The position numbers were made by a program, and so were the translations under genes. A stretch of DNA of 64,000 nucleotides from Villigracilis sp024434165. Its GTDB lineage: Bacteria > Chloroflexota > Anaerolineae > Anaerolineales > Villigracilaceae. Shown in pieces: positions 32,595 through 41,304 of this stretch. How positions within the stretch are numbered: position 1 is the stretch's first letter; each line of letters opens with the position of its first letter. The stretch spans positions 10,639 through 74,638 of the forward strand of contig SZPK01000019.1 in NCBI GenBank assembly GCA_030263665.1, read 5' to 3'. The notes beneath the pieces are model-generated. The model ran no database searches. It was given only the letters and a program-made list of their open reading frames with translations, and had not been told where the DNA came from.

Positions 32595-35208
32595 TCTGTC
32601 ATTGCGAGGAGCGAACGAAGTGAGCGACGAAGCAATCTCCTCGCAAGCCCAAAGATTGCTTCGTCGGGAAGATCGCCCTCCTCACAATGACACTGGCGAC
32701 TACGACATCGCCATCATCGGCGCGGGGGCGGTGGGATGCGCCATCGCAAGGGAATTGTCGCAATACGATCTGAAGATCGCATTACTCGAAGCGAATCCCG
32801 ATGTGGGCATGGGCACGTCCAAAGCCAGCACGGCGATCTGGCACACGGGCTTCGACGCCAAGCCTGGCTCGCTCGAAGCGAAGTTGATGCGCCGCAGTTA
32901 CGCGCTCATGGACAAATACCTCGTCGAAGCCAACATCGCCCACGAACGCCTCGGCGCGATTCTGATCGCGTGGAACCAGGACCAGTTGGACGCGCTGCCT
33001 GAATTGTTGAAAAAAGCGCACGCAAACGGCGTGACCGATGTGGAGACGATCTCCGCCGAAGAAATTTACAAGCGCGAACCGCACATCCAGAAAGGCGCGT
33101 TGGGCGGGTTATTTGTGCCAGGCGAGGGGATTCTCTGCACGTTCTCCGTTCCGCTGGCGATGGCATACCAGGCGGTGGAAAACGGGGTGGAGTTGTTTTT
33201 GAATTTTCAGGTGAAGGAGATCAGACCACAGGCAACGGACGATGGACGATGGACGATGGTCAATCCCACAGGGACGCTTCGCAGTGGTCCATCGTCCATC
33301 GTCCATGCGCGCTACGTCGTCAACGCGGCGGGATTGTTTTCGGACGAGATTCATGCCCTTTTTGGAAAGACCAGTTTCAAGGTCAGACCGAGGCGCGGGC
33401 AGTTGATCGTCTTCGACAAGATGGCGCGGAGTCTGGTCAATCACGTGCTGCTGCCCGTGCCGACATCCACCACAAAAGGCGTGCTGGTCAGCCCGACCGT
33501 GTACGGAAACATTTTGCTCGGACCGACGGCGGAGGATTTGGACGATAAATCCGCAACCGAGACAACGGCAGACGGTTTGAATTTTTTGCTCGAAAAAGGC
33601 AAACAGATTTTGCCGCAGCTGCTGGACGAAGAAGTGACCGCGACCTATTCGGGGCTGCGCGCGGCGACGGAACACAGCGATTATCAAATCGAGATGGATG
33701 CGGCGCTTCGTTACTTGTGTTTGGGCGGAATCCGCTCGACGGGCATTTCCGCGGCGATGGGCATTGCCGAATACGGCGTGGAGTTGCTGCGCGAGGCAGG
33801 GCTGGAATTGAAATTGAAGTCCGAATTCAAAACCGTGAAAATGCCGACGATTGGACAGGCTGCGCTTCGCCCGCACCAAAACGCGGAGATGATCGCAGGG
33901 AATCCTTTGTACGCCGAAATGGTTTGTCACTGTGAGCGGGTCTCGCGCGGCGAGTTGCTGGATGCGCTGAACGCTCCCATCCCCGCCGCGGCGCTGGACG
34001 GTTTGCGACGAAGAACGCGCGCCTCGCAGGGAAGATGCCAGGGATTCAATTGTCATGCGGCGTTGGTTTCGTCATTGCGAGGGCGGAGTTTTCCCGCCCG
34101 AAGCAATCCCATTGTAAGCAGAGAGGCTGCTTCGCTTGGTCTCGATACAGGCGGGGCAGCCACCCGCCCTACTCGACCTGCGCTCGCAACGACATATAAA
34201 GTTCTGATCATCGGCGCGGGACCGGCGGGGCTTTCGGCGGCAATCGAATTGAAGAAGCAGGGGATCAGGGACATCCTCGTCGTTGACCGTGAACCCGAGG
34301 CAGGCGGAATGCCGAGGTTTTGCCATCATACAGGCTTTGGGCGCGAGGACTTGTGGCGCATGTGGTCGGGACCGAAATACGCGAAGCATTACCGCGACCT
34401 GGCAGAGAAGATGGATGTGGAAGTGCGGACATCCACAACGGTGTTGGGGTGGGAAGATTCCCTCACCCCTGCCCTCTCCCAAAGGGAGAAGGGGCATACG
34501 TTGGAGTTTACTTCTCCGAGCGGATTGGGTGTGGTGAATGCGCAGGCGGTGCTGCTGGCAACGGGCGTGCGGGAGCGCCCCAGGTCGGCGCGGTTGATTC
34601 CGGGCAAACGCCCGCAGGGGATTTACACGACGGGCTCGCTGCAGCGGTTCATTTATCAGGAACACCTGCCAGTGGGCAAACGCGCGGTCATCGTCGGTGC
34701 GGAGCTGGTAAGCCTGTCAGCGTTGATGACACTGATGGGCGCAAAAGTCGAGTGCGCCATGATGATCACAGAAGAGGCGAGACATCAAATCGAGTTCCCG
34801 TACGTGGCAATGAAATGGATTCTGGCGGACATTCTCTCGCGCACGCCCATCGTGACGAATGCACGGGTGACGAACATCTTCGGGCAAAAACAAGTGGAAG
34901 GAATTGAAATCACCCGCAAGGACGGCACAAAACAACTCGTGGAATGCGACTCGGTCATTTTCACGGGCAACTGGATCCCCGAACACGAACTGGCGCGGAT
35001 GGGCGGTCTGCAAATTCACCCCGTCACCAAAGGACCGGTGATTGACAGGAATTTCCATTCCACGGTCAAGGGGGTGTTCGTGGCGGGCAACCTCCTGCGC
35101 GGCGTGGAGACGGCGGATCGCTGCGCGCTGGAGGGCAAATGGGCGGCGCGGGGAATGGCGAAATATTTGGAGATTGTTTCGACGGGAAAATCACCCGTCT
35201 CGCAATGA
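32587..35208 (+). CDS. GlpA-like FAD dehydrogenase fused to a second FAD/NAD oxidoreductase, with in-frame repeat insertions
   Basis: The 873-residue protein contains three parts. A DAO/GlpA-type FAD domain starts at IAIIGAGAVGCAIAREL. A Cys-rich BFD-like segment (CHCERVS and GRCQGFNCH) may bind [2Fe-2S]. A second FAD/NAD domain starts at VLIIGAGPAGLSAA. It should oxidise a glycerol-3-phosphate-like substrate made by the overlapping kinase. Four short repeat elements are translated in frame: N-terminal (32597-32692), a loop in domain 1 (33223-33306), the linker (34071-34194) and a loop in domain 2 (34459-34494). Together these add about 115 residues. Confidence 0.88.
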   Translation: MNNLSLRGANEVSDEAISSQAQRLLRREDRPPHNDTGDYDIAIIGAGAVGCAIARELSQYDLKIALLEANPDVGMGTSKASTAIWHTGFDAKPGSLEAKLMRRSYALMDKYLVEANIAHERLGAILIAWNQDQLDALPELLKKAHANGVTDVETISAEEIYKREPHIQKGALGGLFVPGEGILCTFSVPLAMAYQAVENGVELFLNFQVKEIRPQATDDGRWTMVNPTGTLRSGPSSIVHARYVVNAAGLFSDEIHALFGKTSFKVRPRRGQLIVFDKMARSLVNHVLLPVPTSTTKGVLVSPTVYGNILLGPTAEDLDDKSATETTADGLNFLLEKGKQILPQLLDEEVTATYSGLRAATEHSDYQIEMDAALRYLCLGGIRSTGISAAMGIAEYGVELLREAGLELKLKSEFKTVKMPTIGQAALRPHQNAEMIAGNPLYAEMVCHCERVSRGELLDALNAPIPAAALDGLRRRTRASQGRCQGFNCHAALVSSLRGRSFPARSNPIVSREAASLGLDTGGAATRPTRPALATTYKVLIIGAGPAGLSAAIELKKQGIRDILVVDREPEAGGMPRFCHHTGFGREDLWRMWSGPKYAKHYRDLAEKMDVEVRTSTTVLGWEDSLTPALSQREKGHTLEFTSPSGLGVVNAQAVLLATGVRERPRSARLIPGKRPQGIYTTGSLQRFIYQEHLPVGKRAVIVGAELVSLSALMTLMGAKVECAMMITEEARHQIEFPYVAMKWILADILSRTPIVTNARVTNIFGQKQVEGIEITRKDGTKQLVECDSVIFTGNWIPEHELARMGGLQIHPVTKGPVIDRNFHSTVKGVFVAGNLLRGVETADRCALEGKWAARGMAKYLEIVSTGKSPVSQ
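32597..32692 (+). repeat. Repeat alpha (CATTGCGAGGAGCG), copy inside CDS
   Basis: A 96-base inverted element runs from TGTCATTGCGAGGAGCG to CCTCACAATGACA with internal GAAGCAATC and GATTGCTTC. It encodes most of residues 4-36 between the start codon and the Rossmann fold of the GlpA-like protein. Confidence 0.88.
33223..33306 (+). repeat. Repeat delta (GACGATGGAC words), copy inside CDS
   Basis: Three GGACGATGGAC-type words face GGTCCATCGTCCATCGTCC about 50 bases later. The element is translated in frame (DDGRWTM to GPSSIVH) just before ARYVVNAAG. Confidence 0.85.
34071..34194 (+). repeat. Repeat alpha with nested repeat beta, inside CDS
   Basis: The outer element starts GTCATTGCGAGGGCGG and ends GCTCGCAACGACA. 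Nested inside at 34138-34178 is a second palindrome that starts GGTCTCGATAC and ends TACTCGACC. The whole is translated as the linker before the second FAD domain. Confidence 0.88.
34459..34494 (+). repeat. Repeat gamma (CCCTCACCC..CTCTCCC hairpin), inside CDS
   Basis: A short hairpin with GCCCTCTCCC and GGGAGAAGGGGC arms is translated as SLTPALSQREKG. The same core lies inside the intergenic family B elements at 42704, 54205 and 63856. Confidence 0.82.
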
Positions 35209-35220
35209 CATAGGATTCAC

Positions 35221-35751
35221 ATGGCAGACGAACTACTGGATATTGTCAACGATCAGGATGAAGTCATCGGACGGGAAATGCGTTCGGTCATCCATGAGCG
35301 GGGATTACAGCACCGCGGCGTGCACGTCTTTTTGTTCGATGCGGACGGCAGGATGCTCATCCAAAAACGGAGTGCAGACCGCGCCTCTTCCCCATCCCTG
35401 CTGGATTGCTCCGTCTCGGAGCATGTCAAGGCTGGAGAGGGGTATCTCGAAGCGGCGTTCCGAGGCATGAAGGAGGAACTGGGCGTGGAAGGAATTGACC
35501 TCCAGCCGCTGGGAAAGATCAAAATGGAATACGGTCCCAACGATTTTGAGATCAGCCGGATCTACGAAGGCCGGGTCAAGCCGGAGCAGGTCCGGTTCGA
35601 CCCGGCGGAGATTTCCGAGATTCGTTTCATGAGCCTGCATGAAATTCGGGCGGGAATCGAAAATCAGAAGCGGATGTATTGCGGCTGGTTTGTCGAAATT
35701 ATGAATTGGCATTTCAGCCAGCCGGCGCGTTTGACGGTATTGGACGAATAG
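35221..35751 (+). CDS. Nudix hydrolase, IPP-isomerase-like subgroup
   Basis: The 176-residue protein resembles the Nudix group that includes YfcD and type I isopentenyl-diphosphate isomerases, judged from HRGVHVFLFDADGRMLIQKRS. The Nudix box reads GEGYLEAAFRGMKEELG, where the usual Arg-Glu pair is Arg-Gly. The two Glu that hold the metal are kept, so it may still be active. It probably hydrolyses a nucleoside diphosphate derivative. It lies 12 bases after the GlpA-like gene. Confidence 0.85.
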   Translation: MADELLDIVNDQDEVIGREMRSVIHERGLQHRGVHVFLFDADGRMLIQKRSADRASSPSLLDCSVSEHVKAGEGYLEAAFRGMKEELGVEGIDLQPLGKIKMEYGPNDFEISRIYEGRVKPEQVRFDPAEISEIRFMSLHEIRAGIENQKRMYCGWFVEIMNWHFSQPARLTVLDE

Positions 35752-35887
35752 CCGCAGAAAAGCACGGGGAGATTCCGCCTCATGGACGGAAACAGATACC
35801 ATGCCGGGCATGAAGCGGTGAACTCACATGCAACATTCCCTTGCGGAAAGCGTATACTGTTCTTGGACGATTTTCCAAGGAGAATGT

Positions 35888-37204
35888 ATGAGAACAATCC
35901 GTAAGTATCTTGCTGTTTTTTCCATCTTCGCCCTGCTCGCGCTGACGATTGCCACTCCCGCACTGGCGTTCGAAGGGCGCGAAGGCGATGTTGTCGTTAT
36001 TGAAGCCGATGAAGTGATTGACGACGACCTGTATGTCAGCGCAAATGAGTTCACGCTGGAAGGGACGGTCAAAGGCGATCTGTTTGTGGCTGGCAATGTG
36101 ATCACCATCAACGGCACGGTGGAGGGCGACCTGTTTGCGGGCGGGAACAGCGTCATCATCAACGGGACGGTGATGGATGATGTGCGCATCGGCGGCGCGG
36201 CATTGAAGCTGGGCGATGAAGCCAGCATCGGCGGCGACCTGCTTGCGGGCGGCGCCAGCCTCGAAGCGGAATCGGGAAGCGTTGTGGAAGGTGAACTGCT
36301 GTACGGCGGCGCGCAAATTCTGTTTGCTGGGAATGTGGCTGAGGACGTGATGATCGGCACAAGTGCGGCAGACCTGCGCGGCGAATTCGGCGGGGATGTG
36401 CTCGTGGAAATCGGCGATGTGGACGAAGCCGGTCCTCCGCCGTCCACGTACATCAACAACACCGAAATTTCCATCCCCAGCGTCAACCCCGGCTTGAAGA
36501 TTGATGAAGACGCAAAGATCGAAGGGAACCTGATATACACGCTGTCCAAAGAGGCGAACATTCCCAGCGGCGCGGTCGGCGGCGAAGTGACCCGCAAAGA
36601 ACCGACGATAGATGCCGGTTATGTGCCGCCGGAACGGACGGCAGCCCAAAAAGCCGTTTCCTGGACGCTGGAACTCCTGCGCTCCATCGTGACCTTGATC
36701 CTGTTCGGTCTGCTCCTGGGCTGGCTTGCGCCTCTCTTCATAAAGACCCTGACGAACAAACTGCAGGCGCAGCCTGTGGCAAGCCTCGGCTGGGGCGTGG
36801 TGGCGTATGCCGCGTTCTTCTTCACCCTGCTGGTGATTCTGGTTGTGATGATCCTGGGCGCTGTGATCTTCGGTTGGATCACCCTCGGCGGCATCAGCGG
36901 GACCATCGTGTGGGTCGGCATTTTCCTGCTTTTCGCCGCGATTCTGGGCTTCGTGCTCGTGACCCTCTTCCTGACCAAGATCATCGTTGCATGGCAGGGC
37001 GGCAAATGGCTGATTGGACGCTTCAACCCATCGCTGGCGGAGCACAAGGTCTGGCCCCTGGTATTGGGCGCGGTCATTCTCGCCCTGCTGGTGGAACTGC
37101 CATGGGTGGGATGGCTGATCGGTCTGGTCGTGATGTTTCTCGGTCTTGGCGCGTTGTGGCTGTGGGGACGCGAACGCTGGCAGATGCGCAGAACGGCGGC
37201 TTGA
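35888..37204 (+). CDS. Exported bactofilin-like beta-helix protein with C-terminal membrane domain
   Basis: The 438-residue protein starts with a signal peptide ending TPALAFE. Residues of about 30-180 form short repeats such as GTVKGDLFVAGN and GTVEGDLFAGGN, the bactofilin/polymer-forming repeat that folds as a right-handed beta helix. The C-terminal third has four or five hydrophobic helices. Canonical bactofilins are cytoplasmic and have no signal peptide, so this is a variant placed on the outer face. A TATACT -10-like box lies at about 35862. Its role may be in the envelope, by inference. Confidence 0.85.
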   Translation: MRTIRKYLAVFSIFALLALTIATPALAFEGREGDVVVIEADEVIDDDLYVSANEFTLEGTVKGDLFVAGNVITINGTVEGDLFAGGNSVIINGTVMDDVRIGGAALKLGDEASIGGDLLAGGASLEAESGSVVEGELLYGGAQILFAGNVAEDVMIGTSAADLRGEFGGDVLVEIGDVDEAGPPPSTYINNTEISIPSVNPGLKIDEDAKIEGNLIYTLSKEANIPSGAVGGEVTRKEPTIDAGYVPPERTAAQKAVSWTLELLRSIVTLILFGLLLGWLAPLFIKTLTNKLQAQPVASLGWGVVAYAAFFFTLLVILVVMILGAVIFGWITLGGISGTIVWVGIFLLFAAILGFVLVTLFLTKIIVAWQGGKWLIGRFNPSLAEHKVWPLVLGAVILALLVELPWVGWLIGLVVMFLGLGALWLWGRERWQMRRTAA

Positions 37205-37205
37205 T

Positions 37206-37246
37206 AAAAAAAGAGGACAGGCGGTGAACCTGTCCTCTTTTTGATT
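37206..37246. terminator. Bidirectional rho-independent terminator
   Basis: An 11-bp stem AAGAGGACAGG (37211-37221 with 37229-37239) is flanked by A-run and T-run on both sides. It ends both the bactofilin-like gene (+) and the lipoprotein gene (-). Confidence 0.92.
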
Positions 37247-37254
37247 CCATTTCC

Positions 37255-37938
37255 CTACGGGCATTCCTTGGAATATTCCACCAGGCGTTCGATCTTTTCG
37301 GTGCGTCCCACCACGCCGCCGCCCTTGTTGATGCCGATAAATTGGAAGTCAATCCAGGCTTTTTCCAGACCGCGGAAGTTGGGGTTGATATCCTCGCCGG
37401 AGAAGGTAATGAAGAAATTACCCTTCCCATCCGTGCCGAGGTTGCCCACCAGCTGCCACTCGGAGGGATACAACGCGCTGGGCTGGTCCACGATGCGGTA
37501 GTACATTTCAGCCCTCGTGATTTCGGGCAGGTTGGCTGTCATCGTAAACTCGATCTCGCGCGGGAAACAACGCAGGGTGAGCAGTTCGTTCGAGATGACA
37601 ATGTTGGTAAACACACCTTTGCCGAGGACGTTATCCACATTCACAGGTTTCAGCCCGCTATCCGAGCCGGACGAACCCGTACCGGAGGTATCCCCGGTCG
37701 TTGCCGTCGGTTGAGGCGTGGCGGTTGGTTCAAGGGTGGCAGTAGGAGCGAGAGTGGGGACATCCGTTGGCGCCTGGGTGGGAAGCGAAATCGAAGTGGG
37801 CGGAACGGCTTCGGTGGGCGGGATGACCGTCACCACCACAGTTTGGATTACCGGCGTGGGTTGTACCTGTTGCGCGGGTTGCACAACACCGCATCCCGCC
37901 AGCAGGAGGGCAAGTGTCAGCAGTAATACCTTTTTCAT
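37255..37938 (-). CDS. Pro/Thr-rich lipoprotein of unknown function
   Basis: The 227-residue product has a lipoprotein signal ending LLLAGCG, a Pro/Thr-rich linker of about 60 residues (PTxxPT repeats) and a C-terminal domain I do not recognise that contains two Cys. It would be anchored outside the membrane with the domain held away on the linker. An ATG at 37944 is in frame, but the GGAG ribosome site is only 1 base from it and 7 from the ATG at 37938, so the latter is likely used. Confidence 0.82.
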   Translation of the reverse strand: MKKVLLLTLALLLAGCGVVQPAQQVQPTPVIQTVVVTVIPPTEAVPPTSISLPTQAPTDVPTLAPTATLEPTATPQPTATTGDTSGTGSSGSDSGLKPVNVDNVLGKGVFTNIVISNELLTLRCFPREIEFTMTANLPEITRAEMYYRIVDQPSALYPSEWQLVGNLGTDGKGNFFITFSGEDINPNFRGLEKAWIDFQFIGINKGGGVVGRTEKIERLVEYSKECP

Positions 37939-38107
37939 TTTCATACTCCAGTTTTTTATTAGATTTTAAGGCAGACCCGTCCCTCCCCTGTTGACCCCTT
38001 TGGGCTATTTATCTGCATTTCCCTTTTCATTTCTGCAAAGAAACCGCGCTTTTATCTGTTTTCGCTCTCCGCGCAGACTCGAATGGATTGCGATATTTCT
38101 TATCAGG

Positions 38108-38113
38108 TATAAT
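38108..38113 (+). promoter_or_regulatory. -10 box, probable leaderless promoter of the radical-SAM gene
   Basis: A perfect TATAAT lies 7 bases before the ATG at 38121, so transcription would start at or next to the A of the start codon. The -35 is weak (TGGATT at 38085-38090, 17-base spacing). Confidence 0.55.
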
Positions 38114-38120
38114 GTGCGGC

Positions 38121-40076
38121 ATGTTGAACCCTGAACAAATCGAAAGCAAACTCGACCGTATCCTTTTAAAGGTACAAAAACCCGGTCGGTACGTGGGCGG
38201 CGAACTGAACTCCGTGCGCAAGGATTGGGATCAGGCGCAAACGCGCGTCGCCCTGGTGTTCCCCGATATTTACGATATCGGCGTGTCCAACGTCGGCTTG
38301 AAGATTCTTTACGACCAGATCAACCAACGGGAGGATGCGCTGGCGGAACGCGCCTACGCGCCCTGGCTGGACATGGAAGCCTTGATGCGCGAACACGGGA
38401 TTCCGCTCTACGCGCTCGAATCAAAACGACCCCTGGCCTGCTTCGACATAATCGGCTTTTCCCTCCCCTACGAGACGCTCTACACCAACGCCCTCAACGT
38501 CCTTGACCTGGCGGGCATTCCCGTGCGCTCCGAGGAACGGGACGACAGCCATCCGCTCATCATCGCCGGCGGACACTCGACCAACAACCCCGAACCCATG
38601 CACGCCTTCATGGATGCGTTCGTGATCGGCGAAGGCGAGGAGGTCATTCACGAAATCATTGACGCGGTTCAGAGAGTCAAAAGCCGAAAATCCAATATAG
38701 ACGGCGACCCGCGGCATTCGACTTCCGACCGTGAAGAAATTCTGCGTGAATTCCTGAAGATTCCCGGCGTGTACGTGCCGCGTTTTTATCACACCGCCTA
38801 CCTGGAGGATGGAACCGTCGCCGCCATCGAGCCGGTCATTCCCGAAGCGCCAAGAGTCATCAACAAGCGCATTGTAGCAAAACTGCCCCCGCCGCCGACA
38901 AAATTCCTCGTGCCGAACATTGACATCGTCCACAATCGCGTTTCGGTCGAGATCATGCGCGGATGCACCCGCGGCTGCCGCTTCTGCCAGGCGGGGATGA
39001 TCACCCGCCCGGTCCGCGAACGAAGCGTGGATGAGATCGTTGCGGCGGCAGAGGAGGCGGTCCGTGCGACGGGCTTCGAGGAACTGGCGCTGCTGTCGCT
39101 TTCCTCCTCCGATTACACCCACATCCAGGAGCTGGTGGATGCCATCAGCAAACGCTTCGAGGGCCGCAAACTGACCGTTTCGCTCCCCTCCCTGCGCATC
39201 GAGTCGGTTTCGATTGACCTGATGGAGAAACTCAAACAGCGCCGCTCCGGCGGGTTTACGCTCGCGCCCGAAGCCGCCAGCGAACGGATGCGCCGCATCA
39301 TCAACAAGTTCATCCCCGATGAAGACATCATCAACACCACGCGCGAGATCTACCGCCGCGGCTGGACGACCATCAAACTGTACTTCATGATCGGTCATCC
39401 CAGCGAGACACTCGAAGACGTGCAGGCGATTGCCGACCTGTGCAAGCGCGTCATCGCCGAAGGGCGCAAAGTGGCGGGCTGGAAGGTGAAGTTGAACGCA
39501 GGCGTGAGCACCTTCGTGCCCAAGCCGCAGACTCCCTTCCAATGGGTTTCGAGCGATACGCGCGAAAGCATCCTTGAAAAGCAGGCTCTACTGAAGCGCG
39601 AATTGTTCAAGGACAAGGGTATCAAACTCAGTTGGACCAATCCCGACGATTCGCTCGTGGAGTCGTGGCTTTCGCGCGGCGACCGCCGCCTGGCGGAGGT
39701 CATTTACACGGCATGGAAGAACGGCGCGCGTTTCGACGCCTGGGAGGAGGGGCGCAAGTTCGATACGTGGATGGCGGCTTTCGCCGAGCACGGGCTCGAC
39801 CATTCCTTCTACACGCACCGCCAGCGCCGCACCGATGAGGTCTTCCCGTGGGAGCACATCACCGCCGCCGTGCGCAAGAACTTCCTCTTCCAGGATTTCC
39901 GCATGTCGCTGGAGGGACAGATCCGTGTGGACTGCCGTCTCAACTGCTTCGCCTGCGGCATCCTGCCGACTTTTGCCAACCTGCGCCGCGAACATCCCGG
40001 CGAAGGCTGGAAGTGCCCCGAAGTCAAAACCCCCGCCCGTAAGATGGAAATGGAACTGCCGCTGGCGGGCGGTTGA
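38121..40076 (+). CDS. TIGR03960-type radical SAM protein
   Basis: The 651-residue protein has a B12-binding-like N-terminal domain and a radical-SAM core with the CTRGCRFCQAG cluster motif (Cys-x3-Cys-x2-Cys, about residue 280). It matches the family annotated as TIGR03960, which is often fused or adjacent to the DUF2344 protein found 592 bases downstream. The exact reaction is not established; tRNA or ribosome modification has been suggested for relatives. Residues near SRKSNIDGDPRHSTSD (38677-38737) look like an extra loop and may derive from a repeat. No ribosome site is visible. Confidence 0.93.
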   Translation: MLNPEQIESKLDRILLKVQKPGRYVGGELNSVRKDWDQAQTRVALVFPDIYDIGVSNVGLKILYDQINQREDALAERAYAPWLDMEALMREHGIPLYALESKRPLACFDIIGFSLPYETLYTNALNVLDLAGIPVRSEERDDSHPLIIAGGHSTNNPEPMHAFMDAFVIGEGEEVIHEIIDAVQRVKSRKSNIDGDPRHSTSDREEILREFLKIPGVYVPRFYHTAYLEDGTVAAIEPVIPEAPRVINKRIVAKLPPPPTKFLVPNIDIVHNRVSVEIMRGCTRGCRFCQAGMITRPVRERSVDEIVAAAEEAVRATGFEELALLSLSSSDYTHIQELVDAISKRFEGRKLTVSLPSLRIESVSIDLMEKLKQRRSGGFTLAPEAASERMRRIINKFIPDEDIINTTREIYRRGWTTIKLYFMIGHPSETLEDVQAIADLCKRVIAEGRKVAGWKVKLNAGVSTFVPKPQTPFQWVSSDTRESILEKQALLKRELFKDKGIKLSWTNPDDSLVESWLSRGDRRLAEVIYTAWKNGARFDAWEEGRKFDTWMAAFAEHGLDHSFYTHRQRRTDEVFPWEHITAAVRKNFLFQDFRMSLEGQIRVDCRLNCFACGILPTFANLRREHPGEGWKCPEVKTPARKMEMELPLAGG

Positions 40077-40084
40077 AAAAGTTT

Positions 40085-40132
40085 GTACCGCGAGATTCAT
40101 CCCGCGTATTTGCGGCATGAATGTCGCGGTAC
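40085..40132. repeat. Long GTACCGCGA hairpin
   Basis: A 21-bp stem with two mismatches is built on GTACCGCGAGATTCATCCCGC-type arms (20 bases per arm shown in part: GTACCGCGA and TCGCGGTAC). It lies between the radical-SAM and DinB-like genes. Confidence 0.8.
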
Positions 40133-40142
40133 TTCTTCATTT

Positions 40143-40667
40143 ATGAACAAACCCCTTCTCCTCGAACGCCTGCACCGCGAACGCGACCAGTTTGAGCAAT
40201 TGCTGAACCGCGTCGGTTTTACCCGCCGGTTGACCATGAAAGGCGTATTCGGCCGCTTGTCGGTCAAAGATCTGCTGGCAGACGTTCTCTCGCACGAACA
40301 GTTCATCGCAGACCGCCTGAGCGAGATTTTGGAGGGCGAGCGGTATGCCCCCTCCGTCTCTTTCACGGCGCTGGAAAACTTCCAGAACCATTACGGCTGC
40401 CCGGATTTCGAATCGCCGCTGTGCGAAAAGGACGCGCCCAACCAGGCGGTGATGGACCAATACAAAAACATCGCCTTCGACGAGATCGTGGCGCAGGAAC
40501 TGGCGGTGTATTCCAACATCCTCGAAGCGTTCGACCAATTGACCCATCACCAATGCCTCGACCACGACCTCTTCCATCGAATCGCGGAACACACCTACCG
40601 CCCGTACCGCCGGGCGGGCGCGGCGATCCACCGCTGGTTGAAAAAAATCAACCCCGAACCCAAATAA
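40143..40667 (+). CDS. DinB/DUF1706-like helical protein
   Basis: The 174-residue protein is alpha-helical with HEQF near residue 57, a late HIAEHTY-type His-rich segment (FHRIAEHTYRPY) and three or four metal-capable His residues. The pattern resembles the DinB/ClbS four-helix superfamily of metal-dependent small-thiol or resistance proteins. Function is unknown. It is placed between the radical-SAM gene and its DUF2344 partner, with the latter starting 1 base after its stop. Confidence 0.72.
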   Translation: MNKPLLLERLHRERDQFEQLLNRVGFTRRLTMKGVFGRLSVKDLLADVLSHEQFIADRLSEILEGERYAPSVSFTALENFQNHYGCPDFESPLCEKDAPNQAVMDQYKNIAFDEIVAQELAVYSNILEAFDQLTHHQCLDHDLFHRIAEHTYRPYRRAGAAIHRWLKKINPEPK

Positions 40668-40668
40668 C

Positions 40669-41304
40669 ATGCGCGTGAGAATCACATTCACAAAACAAGG
40701 CGCATTGAGATTTATCGGTCATCTCGATTTGCACCGCTTATGGGAGCGCGCCATGCGCCGCGCCGATCTGCCCATCGCCTATTCGCAGGGATTCCACCCC
40801 CAGCCAAAGATCAGCCTCGCCGCCGCCCTGCCGCTGGGCTTCTCCTCGCGCGGCGAAGTGCTGGACGTGCGCCTGAACGAGGAACTATCCATCGAGGATA
40901 TTTCCGCGCGCCTGCAGGAAGCCCTTCCGCCCGACGTCAAAATTGTGGATGTGCGCGCCGTGGACGAGCGCGCCCCCGCCTTGCAGACCCGGGTGCTTTC
41001 GGCGGCGTATAATGTCCATTTGACGGAACCGGTTGACGGGTCCGAATTGACGCGCAGGGTCGAGGCGTTGATGAATTCCGAGAGTCTCATCCGCGAACGA
41101 CGGGACAAATCCTACGATCTGCGTCCGTTGATCGAAATGATCAGCGTCGTCACCGAAGCGGATGGAAAGGTCTGGCTCAAGATGACGCTCGCCGCGCGCG
41201 AAGGCGCAACGGGACGCCCGGAGGAGGTGTTATCGGCTCTGGGAATCGAACCCGATACCGCCCGCGTGGAACGGACGCGCCTGATTTTTCAGGATAACGC
41301 CTGA
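40669..41304 (+). CDS. DUF2344 / TIGR03936 protein (radical-SAM partner)
   Basis: The 211-residue protein starts RITFTKQGALRFIGHLDLHRLWERA and contains YSQGFHPQPKIS, hallmarks of the TIGR03936/DUF2344 family (quoted pieces are short parts). It usually occurs fused to, or next to, the TIGR03960 radical-SAM protein, as here. The function is not known. It starts almost directly after the DinB-like gene, so the three are likely co-transcribed. Confidence 0.93.
   Translation: MRVRITFTKQGALRFIGHLDLHRLWERAMRRADLPIAYSQGFHPQPKISLAAALPLGFSSRGEVLDVRLNEELSIEDISARLQEALPPDVKIVDVRAVDERAPALQTRVLSAAYNVHLTEPVDGSELTRRVEALMNSESLIRERRDKSYDLRPLIEMISVVTEADGKVWLKMTLAAREGATGRPEEVLSALGIEPDTARVERTRLIFQDNA

Noticed and set aside
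35221..35751. Inactive Nudix protein because of the Arg-Gly change in the Nudix box
   Set aside because: The metal-binding Glu pair is intact and IPP-isomerase-like relatives vary at this place, so loss of function is not supported.
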